Notes under the pieces: model-generated
The model's input: only the letters and a program-made list of their open reading frames with translations
Database searches by the model: none
What the model was told of the DNA's origin: nothing
Shown here: positions 17,877 to 27,279 of the stretch, one piece after another
Layout of the letters: each line of letters starts with the position of its first letter
Numbering within the stretch: position 1 is the first letter of the stretch
Program-made: the position numbers and the translations under genes
Assembly (NCBI RefSeq): GCF_001277995.1
Contig: NZ_CP009220.1
Span: 868,001-932,000, forward strand
DNA length: 64,000 nucleotides
From: Corynebacterium deserti GIMN1.010
GTDB lineage: Bacteria > Actinomycetota > Actinomycetes > Mycobacteriales > Mycobacteriaceae
Direction of reading: 5' to 3'

Positions 17877-19020
17877 TCCAACGCTCGTGGAATCGGGCGC
17901 GGTGCTGGGAAACCGTCTGCGCCCAACGAGCATTTTTCGGGTTGAGAGGCCCATTTGGTTCTGAGACCGCCCAGGTGCCATCTCCCATGAGCCACACGAT
18001 GATGCCGGAGTAGGGATCCATGAGATAGGTGATCCTGCCGTCGGTTTTCATGTTGTGATGGTGTTGGCACAGGCATCCGCAGTTGCCGAGGCATGTCTCT
18101 CCGCCTTCTTCGTACGGCACTCGGTGATCTACCTGGGTTTTTGTTGCGGGAACGTTGCACCCTGGGAATCGGCAGGTGCCATCACGTCCGACAATTGCCG
18201 CCCGCAGGTTCGCTGGGGGATCATGCTTTTCAGTGGTGGACTTCGCGGCCTCATCCATGCAGCGGTGCTTGCTTGCTTTGTCTGACCAGAATTTTCCAGC
18301 CTGTGCATCGAGCCATCCGACTCCGCTTGCCCAGACGGGTGCTTCTGCGAGGTCTTTCGCGGTGTACAGGTTAAGTGTTACAGAGACGTTGATGTTGTTG
18401 CGCATGATGTCGGTGAAGGCTTCGCCAAACGTCATGTCGTTCTTCTGTGCGTGTTGGGTGACGGCGTTGTTGATGATGTAGCCGTCTACCGCATCGACGG
18501 AGGCACCGATCTCGGCGGTGCCGTCGGGTTTGAAGGACACACCGAAGGAAGGGTCGTTTTGGGAGCCGCGGGAGCCGGTGGCGCGGGCGTCGTCAAGCAT
18601 GTCTCTTATTTCTTTAATCCGTCGACCAATGGCTGTGGCGGTGGGCAGCACCTGGTTCGGAGAGGTGGCAGTGAGGAATTCTGTGAGTAGTTGATCTGCT
18701 TCTGGAAGATTGGTGGGGTTGATGCCGGCGAGTTCGTTGCTAATGGTGATTAGGCGGGAAATATCGAGGTGAAAGAGCTGCAATTGCAGGGAGTTTAATT
18801 CCGTAAGTTCTGCAAGGGTGGTAAAGGCGATCGAGATTTTTGAGATGTGGGCTTTCGGCAGACCGGTTGCGGCGGCGAGGCTGGAGACGGCGGTTGAATG
18901 GTCGTCATCGTCCTCAGGCAAGTGGGCTGACCAGAAGAGATGTTCTTGCTGTCTGAGTCGGGTTTTTTCGTAGGCTACGGGATTATCTGGATTGTTGACT
19001 GTGAAAAAGTTGCTGAGCAT
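17857..19020 (-). CDS. DUF222 / HNH endonuclease family protein
   Basis: A 387-residue protein with the two-part layout common in actinobacteria: an N-terminal helical DUF222 region, and a C-terminal HNH nuclease core CRFPGCN followed by DHRVPYEEGG and LCQHHHNMKT. The two CxxC-like cysteines and the HNH histidines appear intact. ATG 19020 is preceded by AGGAGG at five bases; an in-frame GTG at 19026 lies inside that site. Related 13E12-repeat proteins are multicopy in many actinobacterial genomes and behave like mobile passengers. Target and role are unknown. Confidence 0.85.
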   Translation of the reverse strand: MLSNFFTVNNPDNPVAYEKTRLRQQEHLFWSAHLPEDDDDHSTAVSSLAAATGLPKAHISKISIAFTTLAELTELNSLQLQLFHLDISRLITISNELAGINPTNLPEADQLLTEFLTATSPNQVLPTATAIGRRIKEIRDMLDDARATGSRGSQNDPSFGVSFKPDGTAEIGASVDAVDGYIINNAVTQHAQKNDMTFGEAFTDIMRNNINVSVTLNLYTAKDLAEAPVWASGVGWLDAQAGKFWSDKASKHRCMDEAAKSTTEKHDPPANLRAAIVGRDGTCRFPGCNVPATKTQVDHRVPYEEGGETCLGNCGCLCQHHHNMKTDGRITYLMDPYSGIIVWLMGDGTWAVSEPNGPLNPKNARWAQTVSQHRARFHERWTTEEAK

Positions 19021-19183
19021 GGGCACCTCCTAGAATCTGCCCACAACTTATCTGCTACATCCCCGGTTGGAAACTGCGACCACCTCCAACCTGTGGATAA
19101 CTTTCCCACCGAAAAGCTAAAACCCTGACCAACACTAAACGCACTGGTCGGGGTAGGTAAAAAATTTTCTAACCTGTGGATAA

Positions 19184-19489
19184 CTATCCGAGCTTTCCGC
19201 GACCCATTCTCAGCAAAATGCCAGCAAGTGCTGGGCCCTCTTCGCCGATCTCTTCGCGAAATTGATTGATGATGGCCACCTCGCGAGTGTGGACCAAACG
19301 TGTTCCACCCGAGCTCATACGGGTCTTTCCGATGGTTTGGGAAATCTTGGTGCGGCGCTTAATGGCGTCAATGATTTCTTTGTCCAGGCGGTTGATCTCT
19401 TCGCGATACTTTTGGATCTCCGCATCGGACAATGGGTCATCCGTGCCTGAAGGCATCCTGATCTCGAAGTTGTCACCTGCATTAGTCAT
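19184..19489 (-). CDS. csm: Chorismate mutase, AroQ-delta type
   Basis: A 101-residue all-helical enzyme converting chorismate to prephenate for phenylalanine and tyrosine. Helix 1 carries IQKYREEINRLDKEIIDAIKRR with the active Arg and Lys, then KISQTIGKTRM and a GPALAGILLRMGRGKL end. The short size and C-terminal LRMGRGKLG fit the actinobacterial AroQ-delta class, which is weakly active alone and activated by complex formation with DAHP synthase, as shown for M. tuberculosis and C. glutamicum. It is divergent from pcrA with 68 bases between starts. Confidence 0.93.
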   Translation of the reverse strand: MTNAGDNFEIRMPSGTDDPLSDAEIQKYREEINRLDKEIIDAIKRRTKISQTIGKTRMSSGGTRLVHTREVAIINQFREEIGEEGPALAGILLRMGRGKLG

Positions 19490-19557
19490 GGGAACTATTC
19501 TGCCACGTTCGGCTCCAGACTATGTGTGTCCACCCCACCTAGTAGGTTATTGGGGTA

Positions 19558-21852
19558 ATGAATACTTCTCCTTTTACCCCAAATTCCCCCGACCTCGTCG
19601 ACGGCCTCAATGAGCAGCAGCGTGCAGCTGTGGAGCACATTGGGTCGCCACTTCTCATTGTTGCTGGTGCTGGTTCTGGAAAGACTGCGGTCCTGACTCG
19701 TCGCATTGCATACCTCATGCGTTATCGGGGTGTGCATCCTCAGCAGATCCTGGCCATCACCTTTACCAATAAAGCTGCCGCTGAAATGCGCGAGCGTGTT
19801 AGCCAACTTGTCGGCCCTGTGGCTGATCGCATGTGGGTGGCAACGTTTCACTCGGTGTGTGTGCGTATTTTGCGTCAGCAAGCTCAGTTGGTTGAGGGGC
19901 TGAACACGAACTTCACCATTTATGATTCTGACGATTCCAGGCGCCTTCTCACGATGATCGCCAAGGATTTAGAGCTGGACATTAAGAAGTTCTCGGCACG
20001 CACGCTGCTCGGCGCGATCTCAAATCTCAAAAACGAGCTCATCCCTCCTACACAGGCGCTTGCCGACGCCGAACGCACCCGCAACCCCTACGAGTCTGTC
20101 ATTGCGCGGGCATATGGGGAGTACCAGGCACGACTTCGCCGCGCCAACGCCGTGGACTTCGACGACCTCATCGGGGAGACCGTACGCATTTTCCGCGAGC
20201 ACCCCGCCGTTGCAGAGTATTACCGCAGGCGTTTCCGCCACGTGCTTATCGACGAGTATCAGGACACCAACCACGCCCAATACGAGCTCATTTCCGCGCT
20301 CGTGGGCAAGCCAGACCAGGATCCTTCCGAGTTGTGCGTGGTGGGCGACTCTGACCAGTCCATTTATGCGTTCCGTGGTGCAACCATCCGCAATATTGAG
20401 GAGTTTGAGCGTGACTTTTCCAATGCTAAAACCATCCTCCTGGAGCAAAACTATCGTTCCACCCAAACCATTCTGTCCGCCGCCAATGGAGTGATCTCGC
20501 AGAATGAAAACCGCCGACCCAAGAACCTGTGGACCGCTCTCGGCGAAGGTGAGCAGATCATCGGTTACGTCGCGGACAATGAGCATGACGAGGCGCGGTT
20601 TATCGCGAGTGAGATCGATAATCTCGTTGATCACGGCATGAATTATTCCGATATCGCCATCATGTACCGCACCAACAATTCTTCGCGCGCCTTGGAAGAT
20701 GTGTTTATGCGCACCGGCGTCCCCTACAAAGTGGTGGGTGGCACCAAGTTCTACGAGCGCAAAGAAATCCGCGACATCATCGCTTACCTGCGCGTATTAG
20801 AAAACCCCGATGACACGGTTAACCTGCGCCGCATCATCAACACCCCCAAGCGCGGCATCGGCGAACGCGCCCAGGCGTTCATCGCCCTCCACGCCGAGAA
20901 CAATCAGGTCAGCTTCGGGCAGGGGCTTATCGACGCCGCAAACGGCAAAGTAGACTTGCTGGGGGCACGCGGAAAAAACGCGGTCATTAAGTTCAACGAG
21001 CTTTTCGACGCCCTCCGCGCCGAACTTCCCGCCATGGTCAACGAGGTCACCGGCCTGCCAGACATCGGCCAAGTAATCAGCCGCATCTTGGACATCACCG
21101 GTTACAAGGCAGAATTGGAAGCCTCCAACGACCCTCAAGACGGCGCACGCCTCGACAACCTTAACGAGCTTGTCTCTGTCGCCCGAGAATTCTCCTCTGA
21201 CGCAGCCAACCGCTTCGATGAGGTTGCCGAGGGAGAAGCACAGCCGGGTAGCCTCCAGGCCTTCCTGGAACGCGTGTCCCTTGTTGCTGACGCCGATCAG
21301 ATCCCCGATTCCGACAACGGTGTGGTTACCCTCATGACGTTGCACACTGCGAAGGGTCTGGAGTTTCCAGTCGTGTTCCTCACAGGTTGGGAGGATGGCC
21401 AATTCCCGCACCTGCGTTCGTTGGGGGATGCCAAGGAGTTGGCGGAGGAGCGTCGTCTAGCTTATGTCGGCATTACGCGTGCCCGTAAGCGCCTGTACGT
21501 CACCCGTGCAATGCTTCGCAGTTCATGGGGCAACCCGGTGACCAACCCGCCGTCTCGATTCCTTCAGGAAGTCCCGGCGGAGCTGATTGATTGGAAGCGG
21601 GAAGAGCCTCAGATGTCGTCGGCGTGGGCGCCGCGCACTCGGATAGCACAGTCCCCAACCTCCCCAGCTCCAACCAGAAACAAAAACCTCGATCTCTCTG
21701 TCGGTGACCGCGTGAATCACGACAAGTATGGTCTTGGCACCGTGATTGCTTCTGATGGCAGTGGTCCACGTGCCACCGTCACCATCGATTTCGGTTCTTC
21801 CGGCAAGGTTCGGTTGATGCTGCTTGGTGGCGTTCCCATGGAAAAGTTGTAG
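19558..21852 (+). CDS. pcrA: ATP-dependent DNA helicase PcrA/UvrD1
   Basis: A 764-residue superfamily 1A helicase working in nucleotide excision repair and replication restart. Motifs in order: LNEQQRAAVEH (Q motif), AGAGSGKTAVLTRR (Walker A, residues ~37-44), ITFTNKAAAEM, IDEYQDTNHAQY (Walker B), VGDSDQSIYAFRGA, TLHTAKGLEFPVVF and RRLAYVGITRARKRLYV. The C-terminal VGDRVNHDKYGLGTVI segment is the Tudor-like domain that contacts RNA polymerase in PcrA. A bidirectional terminator follows immediately. Confidence 0.96.
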   Translation: MNTSPFTPNSPDLVDGLNEQQRAAVEHIGSPLLIVAGAGSGKTAVLTRRIAYLMRYRGVHPQQILAITFTNKAAAEMRERVSQLVGPVADRMWVATFHSVCVRILRQQAQLVEGLNTNFTIYDSDDSRRLLTMIAKDLELDIKKFSARTLLGAISNLKNELIPPTQALADAERTRNPYESVIARAYGEYQARLRRANAVDFDDLIGETVRIFREHPAVAEYYRRRFRHVLIDEYQDTNHAQYELISALVGKPDQDPSELCVVGDSDQSIYAFRGATIRNIEEFERDFSNAKTILLEQNYRSTQTILSAANGVISQNENRRPKNLWTALGEGEQIIGYVADNEHDEARFIASEIDNLVDHGMNYSDIAIMYRTNNSSRALEDVFMRTGVPYKVVGGTKFYERKEIRDIIAYLRVLENPDDTVNLRRIINTPKRGIGERAQAFIALHAENNQVSFGQGLIDAANGKVDLLGARGKNAVIKFNELFDALRAELPAMVNEVTGLPDIGQVISRILDITGYKAELEASNDPQDGARLDNLNELVSVAREFSSDAANRFDEVAEGEAQPGSLQAFLERVSLVADADQIPDSDNGVVTLMTLHTAKGLEFPVVFLTGWEDGQFPHLRSLGDAKELAEERRLAYVGITRARKRLYVTRAMLRSSWGNPVTNPPSRFLQEVPAELIDWKREEPQMSSAWAPRTRIAQSPTSPAPTRNKNLDLSVGDRVNHDKYGLGTVIASDGSGPRATVTIDFGSSGKVRLMLLGGVPMEKL

Positions 21853-21858
21853 ACACAC

Positions 21859-21886
21859 AAAAAGGCGATCCTTGGATCGCCTTTTT
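21859..21886. terminator. Bidirectional terminator between pcrA and the M23 peptidase gene
   Basis: A 13-bp perfect stem AAAAAGGCGATCC/GGATCGCCTTTTT with a two-base loop, with T-runs on both strands, between two convergent stop codons. Confidence 0.9.
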
Positions 21887-21902
21887 TCATATTAAGAAGT
21901 AA

Positions 21903-22616
21903 TTAAAGGGTAATGCCGCGCTCTGCCAGCCAAGGAGCTGGATCGACTGCGCCGCCACCTGCAGGGTAGACCTCAAAGTGGAGGTGGGAACCGGTGGAGA
22001 AGCCACGGTTACCCATGCCTGCGATGCGCTCGCCAGCCTTAACAGTCTGACCAACGGTCACCTCAACGGTTTCCATGTGGCCATACACGGTGATGGTGCC
22101 GTCAGCGTGCTGGAGGCGGACCCAGTTGCCGAAACCGGAAGCAGGACCGGCGTCGATAACAGTGCCGTCCATGACAGCGAGGATTGGGGTGCCGATGGCG
22201 TTAGCGATGTCTACACCGTTGTGGTTTGTGCCCCAGCGAGCGCCGAATCCGGAGGTGTAAGAGCCTTCTGCAGGGCGGACGATGGAAGGTCCACGAGCGT
22301 CCAGGTCGGCCTGGATGCGGTCTGCGTTGTATTGGATGGTCTTTGCGATCTGATCACCGAGGTTCACAACTGGCTTGAACTCTGCGATGGAGAGGATCTG
22401 AGGAGCGGAGCTACCTGCGACGAGATCGGAAGCGTCATTAGCGGTAAGCTCGAACTCGACCTCAGCTGGCTGGTTGGAAGCTTGTGCTGCAACTGCTCCG
22501 CCGGCACCTGCAGTGGAGACTGCACCAGTGGCTACGGCGACGAAAGCGACACCGCCCTTGGTTACCGGGGAAGTGGTTTGCTTGCGGTGCTTGCCACCTC
22601 TAGCGCTCTTCTGCAA
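21903..22616 (-). CDS. Secreted M23 (LytM/lysostaphin-type) peptidase
   Basis: A 237-residue exported peptidoglycan hydrolase or activator. A basic N-terminus and a hydrophobic AFVAVATGAVSTAGAGGAVAAQA stretch (about 23-45, split here) form the signal. The M23 domain carries zinc ligands His132 and Asp136 (NHNGVD) and His213, with catalytic His180 (VYGH) and His211 in GSHLHFEV, so it looks catalytically complete. The start is a TTG at 22616; an in-frame stop lies a few codons upstream and no better start is visible. It acts in the cell wall. Confidence 0.9.
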   Translation of the reverse strand: MQKSARGGKHRKQTTSPVTKGGVAFVAVATGAVSTAGAGGAVAAQASNQPAEVEFELTANDASDLVAGSSAPQILSIAEFKPVVNLGDQIAKTIQYNADRIQADLDARGPSIVRPAEGSYTSGFGARWGTNHNGVDIANAIGTPILAVMDGTVIDAGPASGFGNWVRLQHADGTITVYGHMETVEVTVGQTVKAGERIAGMGNRGFSTGSHLHFEVYPAGGGAVDPAPWLAERGITL

Positions 22617-22860
22617 TTTGGCCTGCTTCCAATTTATGCCACAAAACTTATCTAACCCGATATCACGCTATCGAAGTTTAATTGTGACCATCTTGTTATC
22701 TACCGCAAGTAACACTAGCCGGATCGGCGCGATGGGGCAAGTGAAAAGCCAATTTTTGGTAACTTTTTTGTTTTTGTGGAAAAGATAACATTTGCTACCT
22801 ATTGTTAGGCCGTCGTGCCGTCGACAAACAGCACCTATTTAGTGGCACAGTTGTTTATTG

Positions 22861-24222
22861 ATGAGCAAGAAAAATTCGCAGACCAGGCCCGGGCAAGTTC
22901 GACGTCGCAGGCCAAAACCACAAACTCCTGCGCCCACACCAACGAAAGAAGTCGAACAGTCACGCCTGCTACGATTCCTTCCCGTTGTGGCAATCCCCAC
23001 AGGCGTTGCGTTGCTGCTGGTTATCATTGTTGCTGTCGCCTCACTAATGTTCACAAACACCTCCATGGTGAACCTTCCGGCAACGATTGCGCAGATGTGG
23101 CTTTCACTCAACCTCGGTGCAGTCTCCGGAAGCGGGGAAGTGGTCTCGGTGCTGCCAACGCTGGCTGGCTTCCTCTTCCTTTGGGCGATCGCCTCGCGTG
23201 TGCACCGCGCTGTGAAACATCGCGTCAGCATCGTTGACCTCGGCGTGCTCACGGCTGTGGTTGTCGCGATACCATTAACACTTACCGTCATCGCCTGCCT
23301 CATGCTTTTCGACGCGTCCAGCGTCCTTAACGTGGACGTTCCACCGTGGTACCTGCTGCTTCGCACACTGCTCTTCCACCTCAGCGCACTATTTTTAGGC
23401 ATGGGGCCCCGGCTGTGGCACGCGTTGGCGCGCCGATACGGTGCACCAGAATGGCTTATCGACGCCATAACTCAGTCTTTCCGCTTCCTTATCGCCTTAG
23501 CAACCGTCTCGACGATCGTCGCCCTCATTGTCACCGCGATCAACCACACCACGTTTACTGCGGCCCTTACGGGTTACGACGACACCTCCGCCACCATCGC
23601 ACTCATCGTCATGAGCCTGCTGTATCTGCCTAATATCGTGATCTTCGGTATGGGAATGCTGGTCGGGGCGCCGTTGAACTTTGGGGAGGCGTCGATAAGC
23701 GTTTTCAGCGTCAACCTGGTGCCGTTGCCCCCGCTGCCAATCTTGGCTGCGCTGCCTAGTAGCGCGCCGTCGTGGGCGGTGGCGTTGCTGCTGATTCCTG
23801 CGGTTGTGGCGACGTGGGTGTGCGTGCGGCATCCGATGCGACTTGCTGTGAACGCCGTGGCCGCCGTGTTTGCCGCACTGTTTTTCCTTGTTCTGGCGGT
23901 GTTTGCGGGTGGCACGTTGGGTGTTTATAACTATGTCGGCCTGTATCTGCTTCCAGCTGTGGGCATGGTGTTTGTGTACTTCTTCATTGTTGGGATGCTC
24001 ATCGCCGGTATCGATAAGCTGCGCAATCCTCCTGTCGTGCCTGCTGAAGTTACCGAAGAGGTGGCTTCGGAACCTGTTGAAGAGGTTGTAGAAGAAGAGG
24101 CTGAGGAAGAAGAAGTGGTTGAAGAGAAGCCAGTAGAAGAAGTTGTAGAAGAAGAGCCTGTTGACGAGCCAGAAACTGTGGTTGAAGAAACCAATGATGG
24201 TTCTAAGCCCGAAGACCGTTAA
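22861..24222 (+). CDS. Polytopic membrane protein with Glu-rich C-terminal tail (DUF6350-like)
   Basis: 453 residues: a basic, proline-rich cytoplasmic start (~35 residues), then roughly nine to ten hydrophobic helices (about 40-375), and a ~75-residue tail dominated by repeats of VEE/EEVV with over half Glu and Val. The membrane part resembles the actinobacterial DUF6350 family that regularly precedes purN; its function is unknown. ATG 22861 is used rather than the adjacent TTG at 22858; there is no strong Shine-Dalgarno. It is probably cotranscribed with purN, ten bases downstream. Confidence 0.82.
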   Translation: MSKKNSQTRPGQVRRRRPKPQTPAPTPTKEVEQSRLLRFLPVVAIPTGVALLLVIIVAVASLMFTNTSMVNLPATIAQMWLSLNLGAVSGSGEVVSVLPTLAGFLFLWAIASRVHRAVKHRVSIVDLGVLTAVVVAIPLTLTVIACLMLFDASSVLNVDVPPWYLLLRTLLFHLSALFLGMGPRLWHALARRYGAPEWLIDAITQSFRFLIALATVSTIVALIVTAINHTTFTAALTGYDDTSATIALIVMSLLYLPNIVIFGMGMLVGAPLNFGEASISVFSVNLVPLPPLPILAALPSSAPSWAVALLLIPAVVATWVCVRHPMRLAVNAVAAVFAALFFLVLAVFAGGTLGVYNYVGLYLLPAVGMVFVYFFIVGMLIAGIDKLRNPPVVPAEVTEEVASEPVEEVVEEEAEEEEVVEEKPVEEVVEEEPVDEPETVVEETNDGSKPEDR

Positions 24223-24232
24223 CATACTATCT

Positions 24233-24826
24233 GTGAATTCTGACTCAACGACCACCATTGTCGTTCTAGCTTCCGGGACAGGCACACTCCTCCAGTCCCT
24301 CATTGAGGCGCAAGGTTCCTACTCGATTGTTGGAGTTGTTTCCGACGTTGACTGCCCTGCACTGAAAAGGGCAGAGGATGCTGGGATTTCCACACAGATT
24401 GTGTCGCTTGGTAGCGACCGCGCGGCGTGGAATGACCAACTCGCAGACGCGGTAGCACTCAGTGATCCTGACTTGGTTGTGTCAGCAGGGTTCATGAAAA
24501 TTTTGGGCGAGGGATTCCTGTCACGATTCCCATCCCGCATCATTAACACTCACCCCGCTCTGTTGCCCTCGTTTCCCGGCGCCCATGCCGTGCGCGATGC
24601 GTTGTCATATGGAGTGAAAATCTCAGGATCGACGGTTCATTTGGTCGATGCTGGAGTTGATACTGGGCCAATCATTGCTCAACGGGCAGTCCCAGTAGAG
24701 GTAGATGATGATGAATCCAGCCTGCATGAACGAATCAAGCAGGTTGAACGTAAACTCATTGTAGAAGTCCTGAATAGCGTGGCATTTTCACGCCAGGGTG
24801 GCGTACAACTCAACTGGAGAGGCTAA
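24233..24826 (+). CDS. purN: Phosphoribosylglycinamide formyltransferase
   Basis: A 197-residue purine synthesis enzyme transferring the formyl group from 10-formyl-THF to GAR. The catalytic triad matches the E. coli pattern: Asn105 and His107 in INTHPALLPSFPG and Asp143 in DAGVDTGPIIAQ. The N-terminal VLASGTGTLLQSL binds phosphate. GTG 24233 is chosen because the family begins just before that strand; the frame stays open upstream but only overlaps the previous gene. It is followed by purH after six bases. Confidence 0.95.
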   Translation: MNSDSTTTIVVLASGTGTLLQSLIEAQGSYSIVGVVSDVDCPALKRAEDAGISTQIVSLGSDRAAWNDQLADAVALSDPDLVVSAGFMKILGEGFLSRFPSRIINTHPALLPSFPGAHAVRDALSYGVKISGSTVHLVDAGVDTGPIIAQRAVPVEVDDDESSLHERIKQVERKLIVEVLNSVAFSRQGGVQLNWRG

Positions 24827-24832
24827 ACCTTC

Positions 24833-26395
24833 ATGAGCGATGATCGTAAAGCAATTAAGCGCGCACTAATTAGCGTGTATGACAAGACTGGCTTAGAGGA
24901 TCTGGCCCAGGCACTGCACCGCGCTGAGGTGGAAATCGTGTCCACCGGTTCCACTGCAGCAAAGATTGCTGAACTCGGCATTCCTGTTACCCCGGTTGAG
25001 GAGCTCACCGGATTCCCTGAGTGCCTTGAAGGCCGTGTGAAGACCCTGCACCCTAAGGTTCACGCTGGCATCTTGGCCGACACCCGCAAGGATGACCACC
25101 TCCGTCAGCTGAAAGAACTCGAGGTGGCTCCTTTCCAGCTTGTCGTGGTCAACCTATATCCATTTGCTGAGACTGTTGCCTCTGGCGCTGATTTCGACGC
25201 TTGTGTTGAGCAGATCGACATCGGAGGACCTTCCATGGTTCGCGCCGCTGCAAAGAACCACCCATCTGTTGCAGTTGTTGTGTCACCAAACCGCTACGAA
25301 GATGTTGCTGAAGCCCTCAAGACCGGTGGGTTTACCCGCCTTGAGCGCACCAAGCTGGCTGCTGAGGCTTTCCGCCACACCGCAACCTACGATGTCACTG
25401 TCGCAACCTGGATGAGCGAGCAGCTTGCAGCAGATGACACCGACACCGAGTTCCCAGGATGGATTGGCTCCACCCACAACTTGGCTCGCAGCCTTCGTTA
25501 TGGCGAGAACCCTCACCAGGCAGCAGCTCTCTACGTCGGCAACACCAACGGCCTGGCACAGGCGAAGCAGTTCCACGGCAAGGAAATGAGCTACAACAAC
25601 TACACCGATTCCGATGCTGCATGGCGTGCAGCATGGGATCACGAGCGTCCTTGTGTTGCGATCATCAAGCACGCAAACCCTTGCGGTATTGCTGTATCTG
25701 ACGAGTCCATCGCAGCAGCTCACCGCGAAGCTCACGCATGTGACTCCGTGTCTGCTTTCGGTGGTGTCATCGCTTCCAACCGTGAAGTCACCGTTGAGAT
25801 GGCGAGCCAGGTTGCGGAGATCTTCACTGAGGTCATCATTGCTCCTTCCTATGAAGAGGGCGCAGTGGACATCTTGAGTCAGAAGAAGAACATTCGTATC
25901 CTCCAGGCTGAGGCTCCTGTGCGAAAGGGCTTTGAGACCCGCGAGATTTCCGGTGGACTTCTGGTTCAGGAACGCGACTTGATCCATGCCGATGGCGATA
26001 ACTCCGCTAACTGGACCTTGGCTGCCGGCGAGGCAGTATCCGACGAGTTGTTGAAGGATCTTGAATTCGCCTGGACTGCTGTGCGTGCAGTGAAGTCCAA
26101 CGCGATCCTCCTTGCAAAGAACGGCGCCACCGTCGGCGTGGGCATGGGACAGGTCAACCGGGTGGACTCCGCACGTCTGGCTGTTGATCGTGCAGGCGCA
26201 GAGCGCGCAACCGGCTCTGTTGCAGCATCTGATGCATTCTTCCCATTCGCAGATGGCTTTGAGGTTCTGGCAGAAGCAGGCATCACTGCTGTTGTTCAGC
26301 CAGGTGGATCCATCCGCGACAATGAAGTCATTGAGGCAGCCAACAAGGCTGGCGTGACCATGTACTTGACGGGTGCACGTCACTTCGCTCACTAA
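24833..26395 (+). CDS. purH: Bifunctional AICAR formyltransferase / IMP cyclohydrolase
   Basis: A 520-residue enzyme catalysing the last two steps of IMP synthesis. The N-terminal MGS-like cyclohydrolase domain ([45 protein letters not shown]) occupies about 1-200. The C-terminal formyltransferase domain has RYGENPHQ, the active Lys-His in [18 protein letters not shown], and [12 protein letters not shown]. Operon with purN, ended by a strong hairpin. Confidence 0.97.
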   Translation: MSDDRKAIKRALISVYDKTGLEDLAQALHRAEVEIVSTGSTAAKIAELGIPVTPVEELTGFPECLEGRVKTLHPKVHAGILADTRKDDHLRQLKELEVAPFQLVVVNLYPFAETVASGADFDACVEQIDIGGPSMVRAAAKNHPSVAVVVSPNRYEDVAEALKTGGFTRLERTKLAAEAFRHTATYDVTVATWMSEQLAADDTDTEFPGWIGSTHNLARSLRYGENPHQAAALYVGNTNGLAQAKQFHGKEMSYNNYTDSDAAWRAAWDHERPCVAIIKHANPCGIAVSDESIAAAHREAHACDSVSAFGGVIASNREVTVEMASQVAEIFTEVIIAPSYEEGAVDILSQKKNIRILQAEAPVRKGFETREISGGLLVQERDLIHADGDNSANWTLAAGEAVSDELLKDLEFAWTAVRAVKSNAILLAKNGATVGVGMGQVNRVDSARLAVDRAGAERATGSVAASDAFFPFADGFEVLAEAGITAVVQPGGSIRDNEVIEAANKAGVTMYLTGARHFAH

Positions 26396-26408
26396 ACTCT
26401 GGGTGAAT

Positions 26409-26448
26409 AGCAAGAAAAGGCAGATTTCTATCTGCCTTTTCTTGCTTT
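26409..26448 (+). terminator. Terminator after purH
   Basis: A 16-bp stem AGCAAGAAAAGGCAGA/TCTGCCTTTTCTTGCT with a six-base loop, then TT, ten bases before the citE start. Confidence 0.85.
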
Positions 26449-26457
26449 AATGGGTAC

Positions 26458-27279
26458 ATGTCTGAATTCATTTGTGGACCCGCGCTTCTCTTCGCACCTG
26501 CGGGACGTCCTGAAATCTTGCCCAAAGCCGCTGATCGCGCTGATATGGTCATCGTGGACTTGGAAGACGGGGCCGGGGAGGTCGACCGGGAGACGGCGTA
26601 TGCCACCATTAAAGAGTCTGGACTTGATCCTGCTAGGACAATTATTCGTACCGTCGGTCCGGACGATCCCAACTTTGCCAGCGATGTGGAGATGGTGAAA
26701 TCCACCGATTATTCCTTGGTGATGGTTCCCAAAGTTCAGGCATCGCTTCCAGGTGATCTCGATGGTCTCAGCGTGATCGCGATGGTGGAAACTCCTGTGG
26801 CAGTGATCAATATTCCGTCCCTTGTAGCCGATCCTCGCGTGGTGGGCATGTTCTGGGGTGCAGAAGACCTCACTCACTTGCTTGGAGGCACGCATTCGCG
26901 GTTCTTAGACGATGAACAAGGCGCTGGGGGATACCGCGACACCATGAGGTTCACGCGGGCTCTCATGCACATCCACGCGGCAGCGCATGGGAAGTTCACT
27001 ATTGATGCGATCCATGCGGATTTCCATGATGAGGACGGCCAGTTTAGGGAAGCTTTGGATGCTGCGCGTACAGGTTTTGCCGGCACTGCGTGCATTCACC
27101 CCAAGCAGGTAGAGACGGTGCGTCGCGCGTATCGTCCAGAGCCTGACCAAGTGGAGTGGGCGCTGCGAGTAGTGGAAGAAGCGAAGAAATTTCCAGGCGC
27201 ATTCAAACTAGATGGCCAGATGATTGATGCGCCACTGATCTCTCAGGCGGAGATGATTATTTCGCGTCAGCTTGCTTGA
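26458..27279 (+). CDS. citE: CitE-like protein (HpcH/HpaI aldolase, citrate lyase beta-subunit family)
   Basis: A 273-residue TIM-barrel enzyme of the CitE/malyl-CoA lyase group. Motifs are MVIVDLEDGAG (metal acid), IIRTVGPDDPNFASD, VAMVETPVAVIN (second acid), GMFWGAEDLTHLLGG and GTACIHPKQVETV. No citrate lyase alpha or gamma subunit is nearby, so this is a stand-alone CitE-like lyase or thioesterase acting on a short acyl-CoA; the exact substrate is unknown. Its end overlaps the convergent amtR by 23 bases. Confidence 0.85.
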   Translation: MSEFICGPALLFAPAGRPEILPKAADRADMVIVDLEDGAGEVDRETAYATIKESGLDPARTIIRTVGPDDPNFASDVEMVKSTDYSLVMVPKVQASLPGDLDGLSVIAMVETPVAVINIPSLVADPRVVGMFWGAEDLTHLLGGTHSRFLDDEQGAGGYRDTMRFTRALMHIHAAAHGKFTIDAIHADFHDEDGQFREALDAARTGFAGTACIHPKQVETVRRAYRPEPDQVEWALRVVEEAKKFPGAFKLDGQMIDAPLISQAEMIISRQLA

